Source of the DNA: Deltaproteobacteria bacterium
GTDB taxonomy: Bacteria; Desulfobacterota; GWC2-55-46; UBA9637
Length of the DNA stretch: 13,233 nucleotides
Assembly: GCA_016234985.1 (NCBI GenBank)
Contig: JACRNK010000010.1
Coordinates: 1-13,233, forward strand
Reading direction: 5' to 3'
This document shows positions 1 to 6,830 of the stretch, piece by piece (the first letter of the stretch is position 1; every line of letters begins with the position of its first letter). Position numbers and translations under genes: made by a program. The notes below the pieces were generated by a model that was not told the DNA's origin, ran no database searches, and worked only from the letters and a program-made list of their open reading frames with translations.

Positions 1-139
1 AAAAAGGTGAAAAGATAAGGAAGGATGAAGGAAAGATGAATGAGCAGTTTAAAGAAATAGCATTCTATCAAGGTTTTTGAATGAATTTTTAGGTCTGTAA
101 TATTAACTAGAAGGAATATGACTGTTTTTCAGAGAGTCC
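1..139. other. Upstream flank, possible tail of a preceding gene
   Basis: The + strand is open from the window start to a TGA at 78-80 and would encode a short charged peptide ending in AFYQGF. It could be the C-terminus of a gene that begins outside the window, but I do not recognise it and 25 residues are too few to decide. From 81 to 139 I see no gene; the DNA is AT-rich and leads into the first heptad repeat. Confidence 0.2.
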
Positions 140-238
140 TTGTGAGTTTGGAGTTGTGAGTTTGGAGTAGAAAAACAAAAAAGCGCAAAAGTAAGAGGTT
201 TTTACTCTGAACTACGAACTCCTAACGCCGAACTGTAG
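140..238. repeat. Inverted heptad array A, upstream of the SRP RNA
   Basis: The left arm has two perfect tandem copies of a 14-mer, TTGTGAGTTTGGAG, at 140-153 and 154-167, each being two 7-bp units. The right arm, from 204, reads as five 7-bp units: ACTCTGA, ACTACGA, ACTCCTA, ACGCCGA, ACTGTAG. The arms are roughly reverse complements, so a transcript would fold into an imperfect hairpin that can pair in several registers 7 bp apart. The same unit type (AACTCCG) recurs around porB. Confidence 0.75.
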
Positions 239-255
239 TTGTTGTGGTTAGTATT

Positions 256-358
256 GATAGCTGGGTCTTGCGCAATAGAAAGTTGCAAACCCCGCCAGGT
301 CCGGAAGGAAGCAACGGTAGTAACATATTCTATGTGCCGCAGGGGCGCCTAGCTATCA
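256..358 (+). ncRNA. ffs: Bacterial small SRP RNA (4.5S type)
   Basis: This is the RNA of the signal recognition particle, which binds Ffh and delivers nascent membrane and secreted proteins to FtsY. The signature of helix 8, AGGTCCGGAAGGAAGCAAC, lies at about 297-315 with the GGAA tetraloop, followed by the returning strand GTGCCGCAGGGG. The ends close with GATAGCT (256-262) against AGCTATC (351-357). Pairing continues outward (GGTTAGTATT against AGTAGTAACC), so the transcript may be longer than marked. A position just upstream of dnaX-ybaB-recR is common in bacteria. The ends are inferred from pairing; the identity is secure. Confidence 0.93.
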
Positions 359-376
359 GTAGTAACCATAAACTAC

Positions 377-452
377 AATTACGAATTAAAAATTAAAAAT
401 TACGAATTGTATTTAATTTTCTCATTCCTAATTCGTAATTATTAATTCATCA
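377..452. repeat. Inverted heptad array B, abutting the dnaX start
   Basis: The left arm from 377 reads AATTACG, AATTAAA, AATTAAA, AATTACG, AATTGTA. The right arm from 424 reads ATTCCTA, ATTCGTA, ATTATTA, ATTCATC. The arms are imperfect reverse complements with a short T/A-rich loop. The array ends 4 bp before the dnaX ATG, leaving no Shine-Dalgarno sequence there. It belongs to the same unit class as the array before recR. Confidence 0.75.
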
Positions 453-455
453 ATT

Positions 456-1985
456 ATGTCATATCTAGTGTTAGCAAGAAAATGGCGGCCGACTGTTTTT
501 GAAAACGTTATAGGCCAGGGGCATGTTACAACAACCTTAAAGAATGCCATTGCCGGCAAAAAGATTGCCCATGCCTATATTTTTTCCGGCCCAAGGGGCG
601 TAGGCAAGACAACCATAGCCAGAATTTTGGCAAAGGCCCTGAACTGCGCAAAAGGCCCGACTCCATCGCCGTGCAACGAATGCCAGTCTTGCAAAGAAAT
701 AACCGGCAATATTTCAGTGGATGTTATTGAGATAGACGGGGCATCAAACACCAGCGTTGACAATGTCCGGGAAATTCGCGAAAACATTAAGTATCTTCCA
801 TCACACGGCAGGTACAGAGTCTATATAATAGACGAAGTCCACATGCTTTCCAATCAGGCATTCAATGCATTATTAAAAACATTGGAAGAGCCGCCAGCTC
901 ATGCAATCTTTATTTTTGCAACAACAGAATCTCATAAGATACCGGCCACCATTCTTTCACGATGTCAGCGGTTTGATTTTAAACGAATATCATTGAAGGA
1001 AATACAGAATCATCTTAAGGTTGTTGCAGAAGCGGAGGGGATAAGCCTTACTGAGAAAAGCATCTATCTCATAGCAAGAGAGGTGGATGGCAGCATGAGA
1101 GACGCCCACAGTCTGCTGGATCAGGTAATAGCGTTTGCCGGCAATGATGTAAAGGAAACTGATGTTGTGGAGGCCCTGGGGCTTATGGACAGGGCGCTCC
1201 TTTTTCAATTAAGCGAGGCAGCGATTGATAAAAATGGCCAGGAGTGCTTAAAACTTATTGAAAAGGTCTATAATTTCGGTTATGATTTAAAGAAGTTTTG
1301 CCAGGATTTTTTAGAGCATATAAGGGACATGGTAATTGCAAAGACGGTGAAAGAGCCAAGGGGTGTTCTTGACCTGCCGGATAGCGAGATTGAGGATTTG
1401 AAAAGATTGGCGAATAAGGTCGGCCTTTTAGACCTCCACTTGGTGTTTACGCTTCTGAGTAAGGGATATGAGGATATTTCCAGATCTCCGTCTCCGCGAT
1501 ATGCATTGGAGATGGCCATCCTTAAGATTGCCCATCTTGAAAATCTTCAGTCAATAAGCGCCATACTGGAGAGTTTGGACAAACAGGGAAGCGGTAAATC
1601 TGAAGTCAGGCCTGCCCCTGCAGAGCTTGCCCCAGCGGTAGTAAGCAGGGGCAGTGAACAATGGTCAAGCCTCCTGAATTTTATAAAAAAGGAAAAACCG
1701 CCGCTGGCTTCGCATTTAGAAATAGCAAACCTTGTTTCCATGGATGGCGGAGTTATTTCTATAAGCGTAAAAAACGGACCTTATTTTGCATATCTTTCTG
1801 AAAACAAAAAAGTCATGGAGCAACTTTGTAATGATTTTTTTGGCAAGGGAATGACAGTTGATATAAAGGCAGATGACAGCGCCGGCTCTTCTTTAAAACA
1901 AAAAGAAGATGATAAGATAATCAAGGAAGCTGTTAAGGTTTTTGGAGGGAGAATAGCTGAAGACCGCAGGAGGGTAAATGTATAA
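456..1985 (+). CDS. dnaX: DNA polymerase III subunit gamma/tau
   Basis: DnaX is the AAA+ ATPase of the clamp-loader complex, which opens the beta clamp and links it to the replicative polymerase. The 509-residue product starts with the classic SYLVLARKWRP motif. It has Walker A GPRGVGKT (45-52), a zinc site of Cys 64, 73, 76 and 79, Walker B with IIDEVHM (124-130), sensor 1 FATTE (about 154-158) and the SRCQRF motif (168-173). The first 350 or so residues are the conserved motor and collar. Residues 370-400 form a Ser/Ala/Pro-rich linker, and the C-terminus is short and divergent. The ATG follows an AT-rich heptad array and has no visible Shine-Dalgarno sequence. The 3' end overlaps ybaB. A slippery A AAA AAG lies at codons 410-412. 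Confidence 0.97.
   Translation: MSYLVLARKWRPTVFENVIGQGHVTTTLKNAIAGKKIAHAYIFSGPRGVGKTTIARILAKALNCAKGPTPSPCNECQSCKEITGNISVDVIEIDGASNTSVDNVREIRENIKYLPSHGRYRVYIIDEVHMLSNQAFNALLKTLEEPPAHAIFIFATTESHKIPATILSRCQRFDFKRISLKEIQNHLKVVAEAEGISLTEKSIYLIAREVDGSMRDAHSLLDQVIAFAGNDVKETDVVEALGLMDRALLFQLSEAAIDKNGQECLKLIEKVYNFGYDLKKFCQDFLEHIRDMVIAKTVKEPRGVLDLPDSEIEDLKRLANKVGLLDLHLVFTLLSKGYEDISRSPSPRYALEMAILKIAHLENLQSISAILESLDKQGSGKSEVRPAPAELAPAVVSRGSEQWSSLLNFIKKEKPPLASHLEIANLVSMDGGVISISVKNGPYFAYLSENKKVMEQLCNDFFGKGMTVDIKADDSAGSSLKQKEDDKIIKEAVKVFGGRIAEDRRRVNV
1685..1691 (+). promoter_or_regulatory. Candidate -1 frameshift heptamer in dnaX
   Basis: The in-frame heptamer A AAA AAG (codons ATA AAA AAG) is the sequence used for programmed -1 frameshifting in E. 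coli dnaX. A -1 shift here would add 36 codons and stop at TGA 1799-1801, giving about 448 residues in place of 509, a gamma-like short form. I see no upstream Shine-Dalgarno-like stimulator and no strong hairpin just downstream, so use of the site is uncertain. Confidence 0.35.
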
Positions 1986-2292
1986 AGGAATGGGAAATAT
2001 CTTAAAGCAGGCCAAGGCGATGCAGGAAAAAATGGCCGAAGTTCAAAAAGAGCTTGCAAACAAAACAGTAGAATTTTCGTCCGGCGGCGGCATGGTGAGC
2101 GTCTCAATAAATGGAAGGCAAGAACTGGTATCCATAAAAATAGACCCTTCTGTGGTAAACCCAAATGATGTGGAAATGCTTCAGGATTTGATTGCAGCGG
2201 CGGTAAACGGGGCGGTGAAGAGATCTCAGGAAATGACGTCCGAAGAGATGGGTAAGGTTACGGCAGGTTTGAATATTCCGGGGCTGTTTTAA
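1978..2292 (+). CDS. ybaB: YbaB/EbfC family nucleoid-associated protein
   Basis: The 104-residue protein matches the YbaB/EbfC family of small dimeric DNA-binding proteins, usually encoded between dnaX and recR. Visible hallmarks are the N-terminal GNILKQAKAMQEKM helix, the central SINGRQELVSIKIDPSVV strands and the MLQDLIAAAVNGAVKR helix. A strong AGGAGG lies just upstream of the chosen ATG, which overlaps the end of dnaX by 8 bp and implies translational coupling. A second ATG four codons in is possible, but the family usually has several residues before the GN(I/L) motif, which favours the first start. Confidence 0.93.
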   Translation: MYKGMGNILKQAKAMQEKMAEVQKELANKTVEFSSGGGMVSVSINGRQELVSIKIDPSVVNPNDVEMLQDLIAAAVNGAVKRSQEMTSEEMGKVTAGLNIPGLF

Positions 2293-2296
2293 ATAC

Positions 2297-2382
2297 AATT
2301 AAGAATTATGAATTAGGAATGAGGAAAGAGCATTTAAGAGTTTAAAAATTCATAATTCGTAATTCCTAATTCCTAATTTTAT
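2297..2382. repeat. Inverted heptad array C, between ybaB and recR
   Basis: The left arm from 2297 reads AATTAAG, AATTATG, AATTAGG, AATGAGG. The right arm from 2348 reads ATTCATA, ATTCGTA, ATTCCTA, ATTCCTA. Together they can form a hairpin of roughly 28 imperfect pairs. It separates two genes that usually form a tight operon and ends just before the recR ATG, leaving no recognisable Shine-Dalgarno sequence. Confidence 0.75.
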
Positions 2383-2388
2383 TTCATT

Positions 2389-2988
2389 ATGACTTATTAT
2401 GCTGAGCCGATAACCAGGCTGATAAAGGAATTTTCAAGGCTTCCGGGCGTAGGGGAAAAAACCGCTTCCCGCTTCGCCTTTTATGTGCTTAATGCCAAAA
2501 AGGAGTACGCTGAGAGTCTTGCAAAAAGTCTTGTTGATGTGAAAGAGAAGATAATGCTGTGCTCAAGCTGCCACAGTCTCTCTGATAAAAACCCATGCGC
2601 GATATGCAGCGACAGTTCCAGAAGAGACGATGTAATCTGCGTAGTGGAAGATGTAAAGGATATGGCGGCTATTGAGAAGATGGGCGGGTTTAAGGGCAAA
2701 TATCATATACTGCACGGCGCGCTTTCTCCGCTTAAGGGCATAGGGCCGGATGATATAAAGGTAAATGGATTGCTGGACAGGGCAGGGAAAGGTGTGATAA
2801 AAGAAATAATTTTGGCGACTAATTCTGATATAGATGGGGAAGCGACAGCCCTTTATATAACCAGATTGTTGAAACCAACCGGAATAAGAATTACCAGGAT
2901 TGCAACCGGCGTTCCTGTTGGAAGCGACCTTGAGTATATAGACGGAGCAACGCTTGTAAGGGCGATAGAAGGAAGACGGGAGATGTAA
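2389..2988 (+). CDS. recR: Recombination mediator protein RecR
   Basis: RecR works with RecO (and RecF) to load RecA on SSB-coated gaps during recombinational repair. The 199-residue length is typical. In order: a helix-hairpin-helix region (about 8-30, with SRLPGVGEKTASR), a zinc finger with Cys 58, 61, 70 and 73, and a Toprim domain (VVEDVKD at 85-91, HGALSPL at 109-115, TNSDIDGEAT at about 144-153). The C-terminus ends in the expected GATLVRAIEGRREM. The ATG is the only sensible start, although the upstream repeat lacks a Shine-Dalgarno sequence. The next gene starts 13 bp after the stop. Confidence 0.97.
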   Translation: MTYYAEPITRLIKEFSRLPGVGEKTASRFAFYVLNAKKEYAESLAKSLVDVKEKIMLCSSCHSLSDKNPCAICSDSSRRDDVICVVEDVKDMAAIEKMGGFKGKYHILHGALSPLKGIGPDDIKVNGLLDRAGKGVIKEIILATNSDIDGEATALYITRLLKPTGIRITRIATGVPVGSDLEYIDGATLVRAIEGRREM

Positions 2989-3001
2989 ATTTGGAGGCAG
3001 C

Positions 3002-3577
3002 ATGGCTTACATTGAAATACGATGGCACGGCAGGGCTCAACAGGGGATTGTGACTGCCGCCAAGATGATTGGAGAGGCATGTTTAAGGTCAGGCAAATAT
3101 GTCCAGGCCTTTCCTGAATTCGGTCCCGAAAGGATGGGCGCGCCTGTAAAGGCATACAACAGGGTTTCGGATGAACCAATAAGACTGCATTGTCAGGTGA
3201 CTGATCCCAAGTATATTCTTATAGCCGACCCAACCTTGATTGCCACTGTGAATGTGACAGAGGGCGCGCCGGAGGATGCTGTTTTTATCGTAAATACAAC
3301 GAAGAGCCCTGCTGATATGCGCAACGAGCTAAAGCTCAAGAGTAAAAAGACCTTGGTTTATACACTGGATGCCTCAAAAATATCTCTTGAGGCTATCAGC
3401 AGGAATGTGCCCAATACGCCAATGCTTGGCGCATTGGCAAAGGCAACCGACGTTGTTACGCTTGCTGCGCTCATGGATAATTTTAAAGATAACTACTCAA
3501 AGAAATTCAGCGCAAAGGTTGTAGAGGGGAATATTACTGCTATGACAAGAGGGTATAACGAGGTTAAAGGGGAATGA
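3002..3577 (+). CDS. porG: Pyruvate/2-oxoacid:ferredoxin oxidoreductase, gamma subunit
   Basis: Gamma subunit of the heterotetrameric enzyme that oxidatively decarboxylates a 2-oxoacid (probably pyruvate) to acyl-CoA and reduces ferredoxin in the cytoplasm. The 191-residue protein shows the family N-terminus IRWHGRAQQGIVTAAKMIGEA, the FPEFGPERMGAPVKAY segment and the later NTPMLGALAKAT motif. An ideal GGAGG lies 5 bp before the ATG. It heads the order gamma, delta, alpha, beta, which is standard for archaeal-type PORs. Pyruvate and branched-chain oxoacid enzymes (VOR) are hard to tell apart at this level, so the substrate is inferred. Confidence 0.92.
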   Translation: MAYIEIRWHGRAQQGIVTAAKMIGEACLRSGKYVQAFPEFGPERMGAPVKAYNRVSDEPIRLHCQVTDPKYILIADPTLIATVNVTEGAPEDAVFIVNTTKSPADMRNELKLKSKKTLVYTLDASKISLEAISRNVPNTPMLGALAKATDVVTLAALMDNFKDNYSKKFSAKVVEGNITAMTRGYNEVKGE

Positions 3578-3578
3578 A

Positions 3579-3656
3579 CCCCGTTAGAAATTCCTTTCAC
3601 GAAGGCGACAAAGAACAACAAAGCAACTGGCTTCGAAATATAGATTTCTAACGGGG
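3579..3656. repeat. 78-bp inverted-repeat element between gamma and delta genes
   Basis: Perfect 13-bp terminal inverted repeats, CCCCGTTAGAAAT (3579-3591) and ATTTCTAACGGGG (3644-3656), enclose 52 bp. Inner bases CGAAG (3600-3604) and CTTCG (3631-3635) can extend the pairing. The element begins directly after the gamma stop codon and ends 5 bp before the delta ATG, so the GGGG of its right arm is the only Shine-Dalgarno-like sequence for delta. It looks like a small non-coding mobile or regulatory palindrome. I see no clear target-site duplication. Confidence 0.7.
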
Positions 3657-3661
3657 TAAAT

Positions 3662-3976
3662 ATGTCAGAGAAAAAAAACCTTCCCATCGGGGGAGTTATA
3701 ACAAAGGGCGGAACAGCCCATGAATATGTGACAGGCGGGTGGAGAAAGCTAAGGCCTGTGCTTGATAAAGGGAAATGCACGAATTGCCTTATCTGCTGGG
3801 TCATGTGTCCGGATTCTGCCGTCATAGTGGAAGATATGTGTCCGGATTCTGCCGTCATAGTGGAAGATGGCAAGATGATAGGGTTTGATATGGAACACTG
3901 CAAGGGCTGCGGCATATGCGCCGAAGAATGCCCTGATAAGGTCAAGGCTATTAAGATGGAAGAGGAGGCCGGCTGA
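3662..3976 (+). CDS. porD: 2-oxoacid:ferredoxin oxidoreductase, delta (ferredoxin-like) subunit
   Basis: The delta subunit carries two [4Fe-4S] clusters that pass electrons from the catalytic subunits to ferredoxin. The 104-residue product has the first CxxCxxCxxxCP motif at Cys 39, 42, 45 and 49 and the second at Cys 80, 83, 86 and 90. Between them a perfect duplication repeats the 11 residues MCPDSAVIVED and adds a ninth cysteine (Cys 60), another copy of the CP ligand. Without it the protein would be 93 residues, closer to what I expect for this subunit. The reading frame stays open, so the protein may still be made, but spacing between the clusters is changed. The alpha start lies 3 bp after the stop. 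Confidence 0.9.
   Translation: MSEKKNLPIGGVITKGGTAHEYVTGGWRKLRPVLDKGKCTNCLICWVMCPDSAVIVEDMCPDSAVIVEDGKMIGFDMEHCKGCGICAEECPDKVKAIKMEEEAG
3803..3868 (+). repeat. Perfect 33-bp tandem duplication inside porD
   Basis: Two identical 33-bp copies lie head to tail at 3803-3835 and 3836-3868, each encoding MCPDSAVIVED. Their exact identity, including third codon positions, points to a very recent duplication or an assembly error. The length is a multiple of three, so the frame is kept. Confidence 0.95.
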
Positions 3977-3979
3977 CAT

Positions 3980-5075
3980 ATGGCAACAATAACAACGACA
4001 AAGGGGCAGGCAGGGCTTACAGGAAATTCTGCAATTGCCTATGCCATGAAACAGATAAACCCGGATGTATGCGCAGCTTATCCAATAACCCCTTCCACCG
4101 GGATTGTGGAAGAATTTTCAAGCTATGTTGCTGACGGCGAGGTTGACACGGAGTTTGTAACCGTTGAGAGCGAGCATTCTGCCATGAGCGCCTGCATAGG
4201 CGCATCTGCCGCAGGCGCAAGGGTTATGACAGCTACATCTTCGCAGGGGCTGGCGCTTATGTGGGAGATGCTCTACATCGCTTCAGGCATGAGACTTCCC
4301 ATTGTGCTTACGGATGTGAACCGCGCCCTTTCGGCTCCCATAAATATCCACTGCGACCATTCAGATTCCATGGGTGCGCGTGATTCGGGTTGGGTACAGA
4401 TATATTCTGAGACAGTTCAGGAGGCGTACGATAATTTGTTTCAGGCCGTGAGGATAGCTGAGAATGAAAATGTGCTTCTGCCGGTGATGGTATGTCTCGA
4501 CGGTTTTATAACAAGCCATGCAATTGAAAATATCTCGCTTATTGATGACGCAGATGTAAAAGAGTTTATAGGAGAATACAAGCCGGAACATTCTCTCCTT
4601 GATACCGACAACCCTGTTACATACGGGGCTATGACGCTTCCCGATACCTACATTGAATTCAAGCATCAGCAGTCAGAGGCCATTGTCCGCGCAAAGGATG
4701 TGGTTTCTAAAATCGGCATGGATTTCGGAAAGAAATTCGGCAGAGAATACGGCCTTATGGAAAAATACAGATTGGATGATGCAGAGGCAGCCATTGTAAT
4801 ATTAAGCTCTGCCGCAGGCACTACCAAAGTGGCAGTTGACGAACTAAGAAAGGCGGGCACAAACGTCGGTATTTTACGACCAAGGCTTCGGCCCGCTCTT
4901 TAACGAGGTTCGTTCTGCGCTCTATGAATTGGAAAAGCGTCCCAAGGTTATGAGCAGAATATTTGGTCTGGGCGGAAGGGACTATAAGGTAAAGGATGCA
5001 GCAGGGGTGTTTGAAGAGCTTCTGAAGATTGCAGAAACCGGGAAAGTTGAAACGTTGACGAAGTATATGATGTAA
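3980..5075 (+). pseudogene. porA: 2-oxoacid:ferredoxin oxidoreductase, alpha subunit, disrupted by deletion/frameshift
   Basis: The alpha subunit forms the thiamine-diphosphate active site together with beta. The first reading frame (3980-4903, 307 residues) shows AYPITPST (34-41), ESEHSA (63-68), TSSQGL and a normal body up to VGILRPR, then ends after five unrelated residues. A different frame from about 4878 to the TAA at 5073-5075 encodes the expected end: DQGFGPLFNEVRSALYE, SRIFGLGGRDY and KVETLTKYMM. The segment normally lying between, roughly 25-35 residues, is missing. Intact family members are about 390 residues; 300 plus 65 residues plus the gap agrees. The junction CGACCAAGG can code for RPR in one frame and DQG in the other, which suggests deletion between short direct repeats. 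Gene decay or an assembly error are both possible. Confidence 0.85.
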
Positions 5076-5084
5076 GTAAAATAC

Positions 5085-5308
5085 AGTTGGGAGTTCGGAG
5101 ACAAACAGTTAGGAGTTCGTAGTTGGTAGTTAGGAGACAAACAGTTAGGAGTTCGTAGTTGGTAGTTAGGAGACAAACAGTTAGGAGTTCGTAGTTGGTA
5201 GTTAGGAGTAAAAGATAAAAGCTTCTCCGAACTACGAACTCATAACTCCGAACTGTGTTACTCCGAACTGTGTTACTCCGAACACCGAACTCATAACTCC
5301 GAACTTTT
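5085..5308. repeat. Large inverted heptad array D with 36-bp tandem repeats
   Basis: The 244-bp gap between porA and porB is almost entirely repeats. The left half holds three perfect 36-bp tandem copies (5101-5136, 5137-5172, 5173-5208), each beginning ACAAACAG and made of AGTTAGG/AGTTCGT/AGTTGGT units. The right half holds complementary units (TCTCCGA, ACTACGA, ACTCATA, ACTCCGA) and a 15-bp tandem repeat, ACTCCGAACTGTGTT. The two halves can pair into a long hairpin. No gene is visible here; the weak reading frames are products of the repeats. The final TTTGGAGAG serves as the porB ribosome binding site. Confidence 0.85.
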
Positions 5309-5319
5309 GGAGAGTTTAC

Positions 5320-6252
5320 ATGGCTACACTTAAAGAACTTTCAAAAAGAGATGAGCTTTTTTCAGGCGGACATAGGCTTTGCTCAGGATGCGGCATCCCT
5401 CCGATAGTGAGGCTGCTATTAAGAGCGGCTAACGGCCCTGTAGTTGCTACTACTGCAACCGGATGCCTTGAGGTTGGCACGACCATATATCCATATACTG
5501 CATGGCGAATACCGTGGATACACTCGGCGTTTGAAAATGCCGCTGCTACCATAAGCGGTATAGAAACTGCATATAAGGCGTTTAAAAAAAGAGGCAAGAT
5601 TCCGCAGGATAAAAATATCAAATTCATTGCCTTCGGCGGCGACGGCGGGACGTATGATATCGGTTTTCAGGCCCTGTCAGGCGCGCTTGAGAGGGGCCAT
5701 AATTTTCTCTATGTATGCTACGATAACGGCGCATATATGAATACAGGCATTCAAAGGTCAAGCGCTACCCCATTTGGCGCAGCTACGACAACATCGCCGG
5801 CGGGAGATGTTATTTTGGGAAAGCAAGAATCGAGAAAAGACCTTACGAGGATAGTTGTTGCCCACAATGTTCCATATGCTGCTCAGGCATCGCCGCATAA
5901 CTGGGCAGACCTCTCAAGGAAGGCTGAAAAGGCTCTTAAAACTGAGGGGCCAACTTTTTTAAATGTTATATCGCCCTGTCCATTGGGCTGGTATTCAAAA
6001 CCGGAAGAATCCATAGAAGCTGCAAAGATAGCCGTTGATACATGCTATTGGGCGCTTTACGAAGTTGAGAACGGAGTTTTGAAGATCAATTATAAACCAA
6101 AAGAGAAAAAACCTATAGCGGAATGGCTTAAGATGCAGGCCAGGTTCAAACATATTTTAAAGCCGGAAAATAAGGGATTATTGGATAAGGTGCAGGAATC
6201 TATAGATAAAGAGTGGGAGAGGCTTTTAAGTCTGGATGGGAAGATGATTTAG
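5320..6252 (+). CDS. porB: 2-oxoacid:ferredoxin oxidoreductase, beta subunit (thiamine diphosphate-binding)
   Basis: The beta subunit binds thiamine diphosphate and a [4Fe-4S] cluster. The 310-residue protein has the cluster cysteines in LCSGCG (21 and 24), TGCLEV (49) and ISPCPLGW (220). The thiamine site runs from GGDGGTYDIG (106-115) to CYDNGAYMNTG (133-143). The length and the long PK-rich C-terminal tail fit pyruvate oxidoreductase beta subunits. GGAG precedes the ATG at suitable distance. The gene appears intact, in contrast to the duplicated delta and broken alpha genes upstream, and it is separated from alpha by a repeat array that may partly uncouple it. Confidence 0.94.
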   Translation: MATLKELSKRDELFSGGHRLCSGCGIPPIVRLLLRAANGPVVATTATGCLEVGTTIYPYTAWRIPWIHSAFENAAATISGIETAYKAFKKRGKIPQDKNIKFIAFGGDGGTYDIGFQALSGALERGHNFLYVCYDNGAYMNTGIQRSSATPFGAATTTSPAGDVILGKQESRKDLTRIVVAHNVPYAAQASPHNWADLSRKAEKALKTEGPTFLNVISPCPLGWYSKPEESIEAAKIAVDTCYWALYEVENGVLKINYKPKEKKPIAEWLKMQARFKHILKPENKGLLDKVQESIDKEWERLLSLDGKMI

Positions 6253-6326
6253 TTCGGAGTTATCAGTTCGGAGTTTGGAGTAAACGGTTTTTCTCCGAAC
6301 TCCCATCTCCGAACTCCGAACTATAT
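6251..6326. repeat. Inverted heptad array E, between porB and mglB
   Basis: The left arm from 6251 reads AGTTCGG, AGTTATC, AGTTCGG, AGTTTGG, AGTAAAC. The right arm from 6292 reads TCTCCGA, ACTCCCA, TCTCCGA, ACTCCGA. The arms are near reverse complements around a TTTTT-containing loop. The array begins inside the porB stop codon and ends just before the mglB ribosome binding site. As RNA it would make a stable hairpin, but no U-tract follows the right arm, so it is not a standard terminator. Confidence 0.8.
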
Positions 6327-6339
6327 AAGGGGTTAATCT

Positions 6340-6825
6340 ATGCCGACAAGTTCATTGGTAATGTTTGAGGAAGAATTTAAGCAGATTACCGTTGTTATTG
6401 ACAGACTGCTTAAAGAGGCTAATGCGAAGGTTGTATTTCTTGTAGATAAAGACGGTCAGCTGATTGCTGCAAGCGGCGAAACAGGGGATATAGATACGAC
6501 ATCCCTTGCGTCATTGACGGCAGGCAATATAGCCGCTACCGGAGGGCTGGCGAAACTTATAGGCGAAAAAGAATTTTCTATCCTCTTCCATGAGGGCGAA
6601 AAAGACAATCTGCATATTTCTATTGTGGCACAGAGGGTGATATTGGTCGTTATATTTGACCAACGTTCATCTCTTGGGCTTGTGAGACTTAGAGTGAAAA
6701 AGGCAGGCGACGAACTCAATGTAATAGTGCAAAAACTCCTGCAAAGGGTGGAGAAAAAGCCTGCTGTTCAGGAAAACCTCCTTGCGGAGATTTCAGATAG
6801 TGATATAGATAAATTGTTTCATTAA
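6340..6825 (+). CDS. mglB: MglB-like Roadblock/LC7 domain protein
   Basis: MglB-type Roadblock/LC7 proteins are dimeric GTPase-activating partners of MglA and help set cell polarity. The 161-residue product starts with an EEEFKQITVVIDRLLKEAN helix, followed by VVFLVDKDGQLIAASG, an ASLTAGNIAATGGLAKLIG helix and the ILFHEGEKDNLHISIVAQR strand pair, a complete Roadblock fold. The tail (about 135-161) ends in DSDIDKLFH, a charged segment often seen in MglB. AAGGGG lies upstream of the ATG. It directly precedes mglA, the usual operon order, which supports the assignment over other Roadblock proteins. Confidence 0.9.
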   Translation: MPTSSLVMFEEEFKQITVVIDRLLKEANAKVVFLVDKDGQLIAASGETGDIDTTSLASLTAGNIAATGGLAKLIGEKEFSILFHEGEKDNLHISIVAQRVILVVIFDQRSSLGLVRLRVKKAGDELNVIVQKLLQRVEKKPAVQENLLAEISDSDIDKLFH

Positions 6826-6830
6826 GAAAA

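Noticed and set aside
4982..5176. 64-codon - strand reading frame with repeated NYQLRTPNCLSP units
   Set aside because: The peptide repeats simply translate the 36-bp DNA repeats and the porA end in antisense; no start signal supports it.
5101..5208. Possible CRISPR array (36-bp repeats)
   Set aside because: The repeats are directly adjacent with no spacers, only three copies exist, and the units belong to the heptad repeat family; no cas gene is present.
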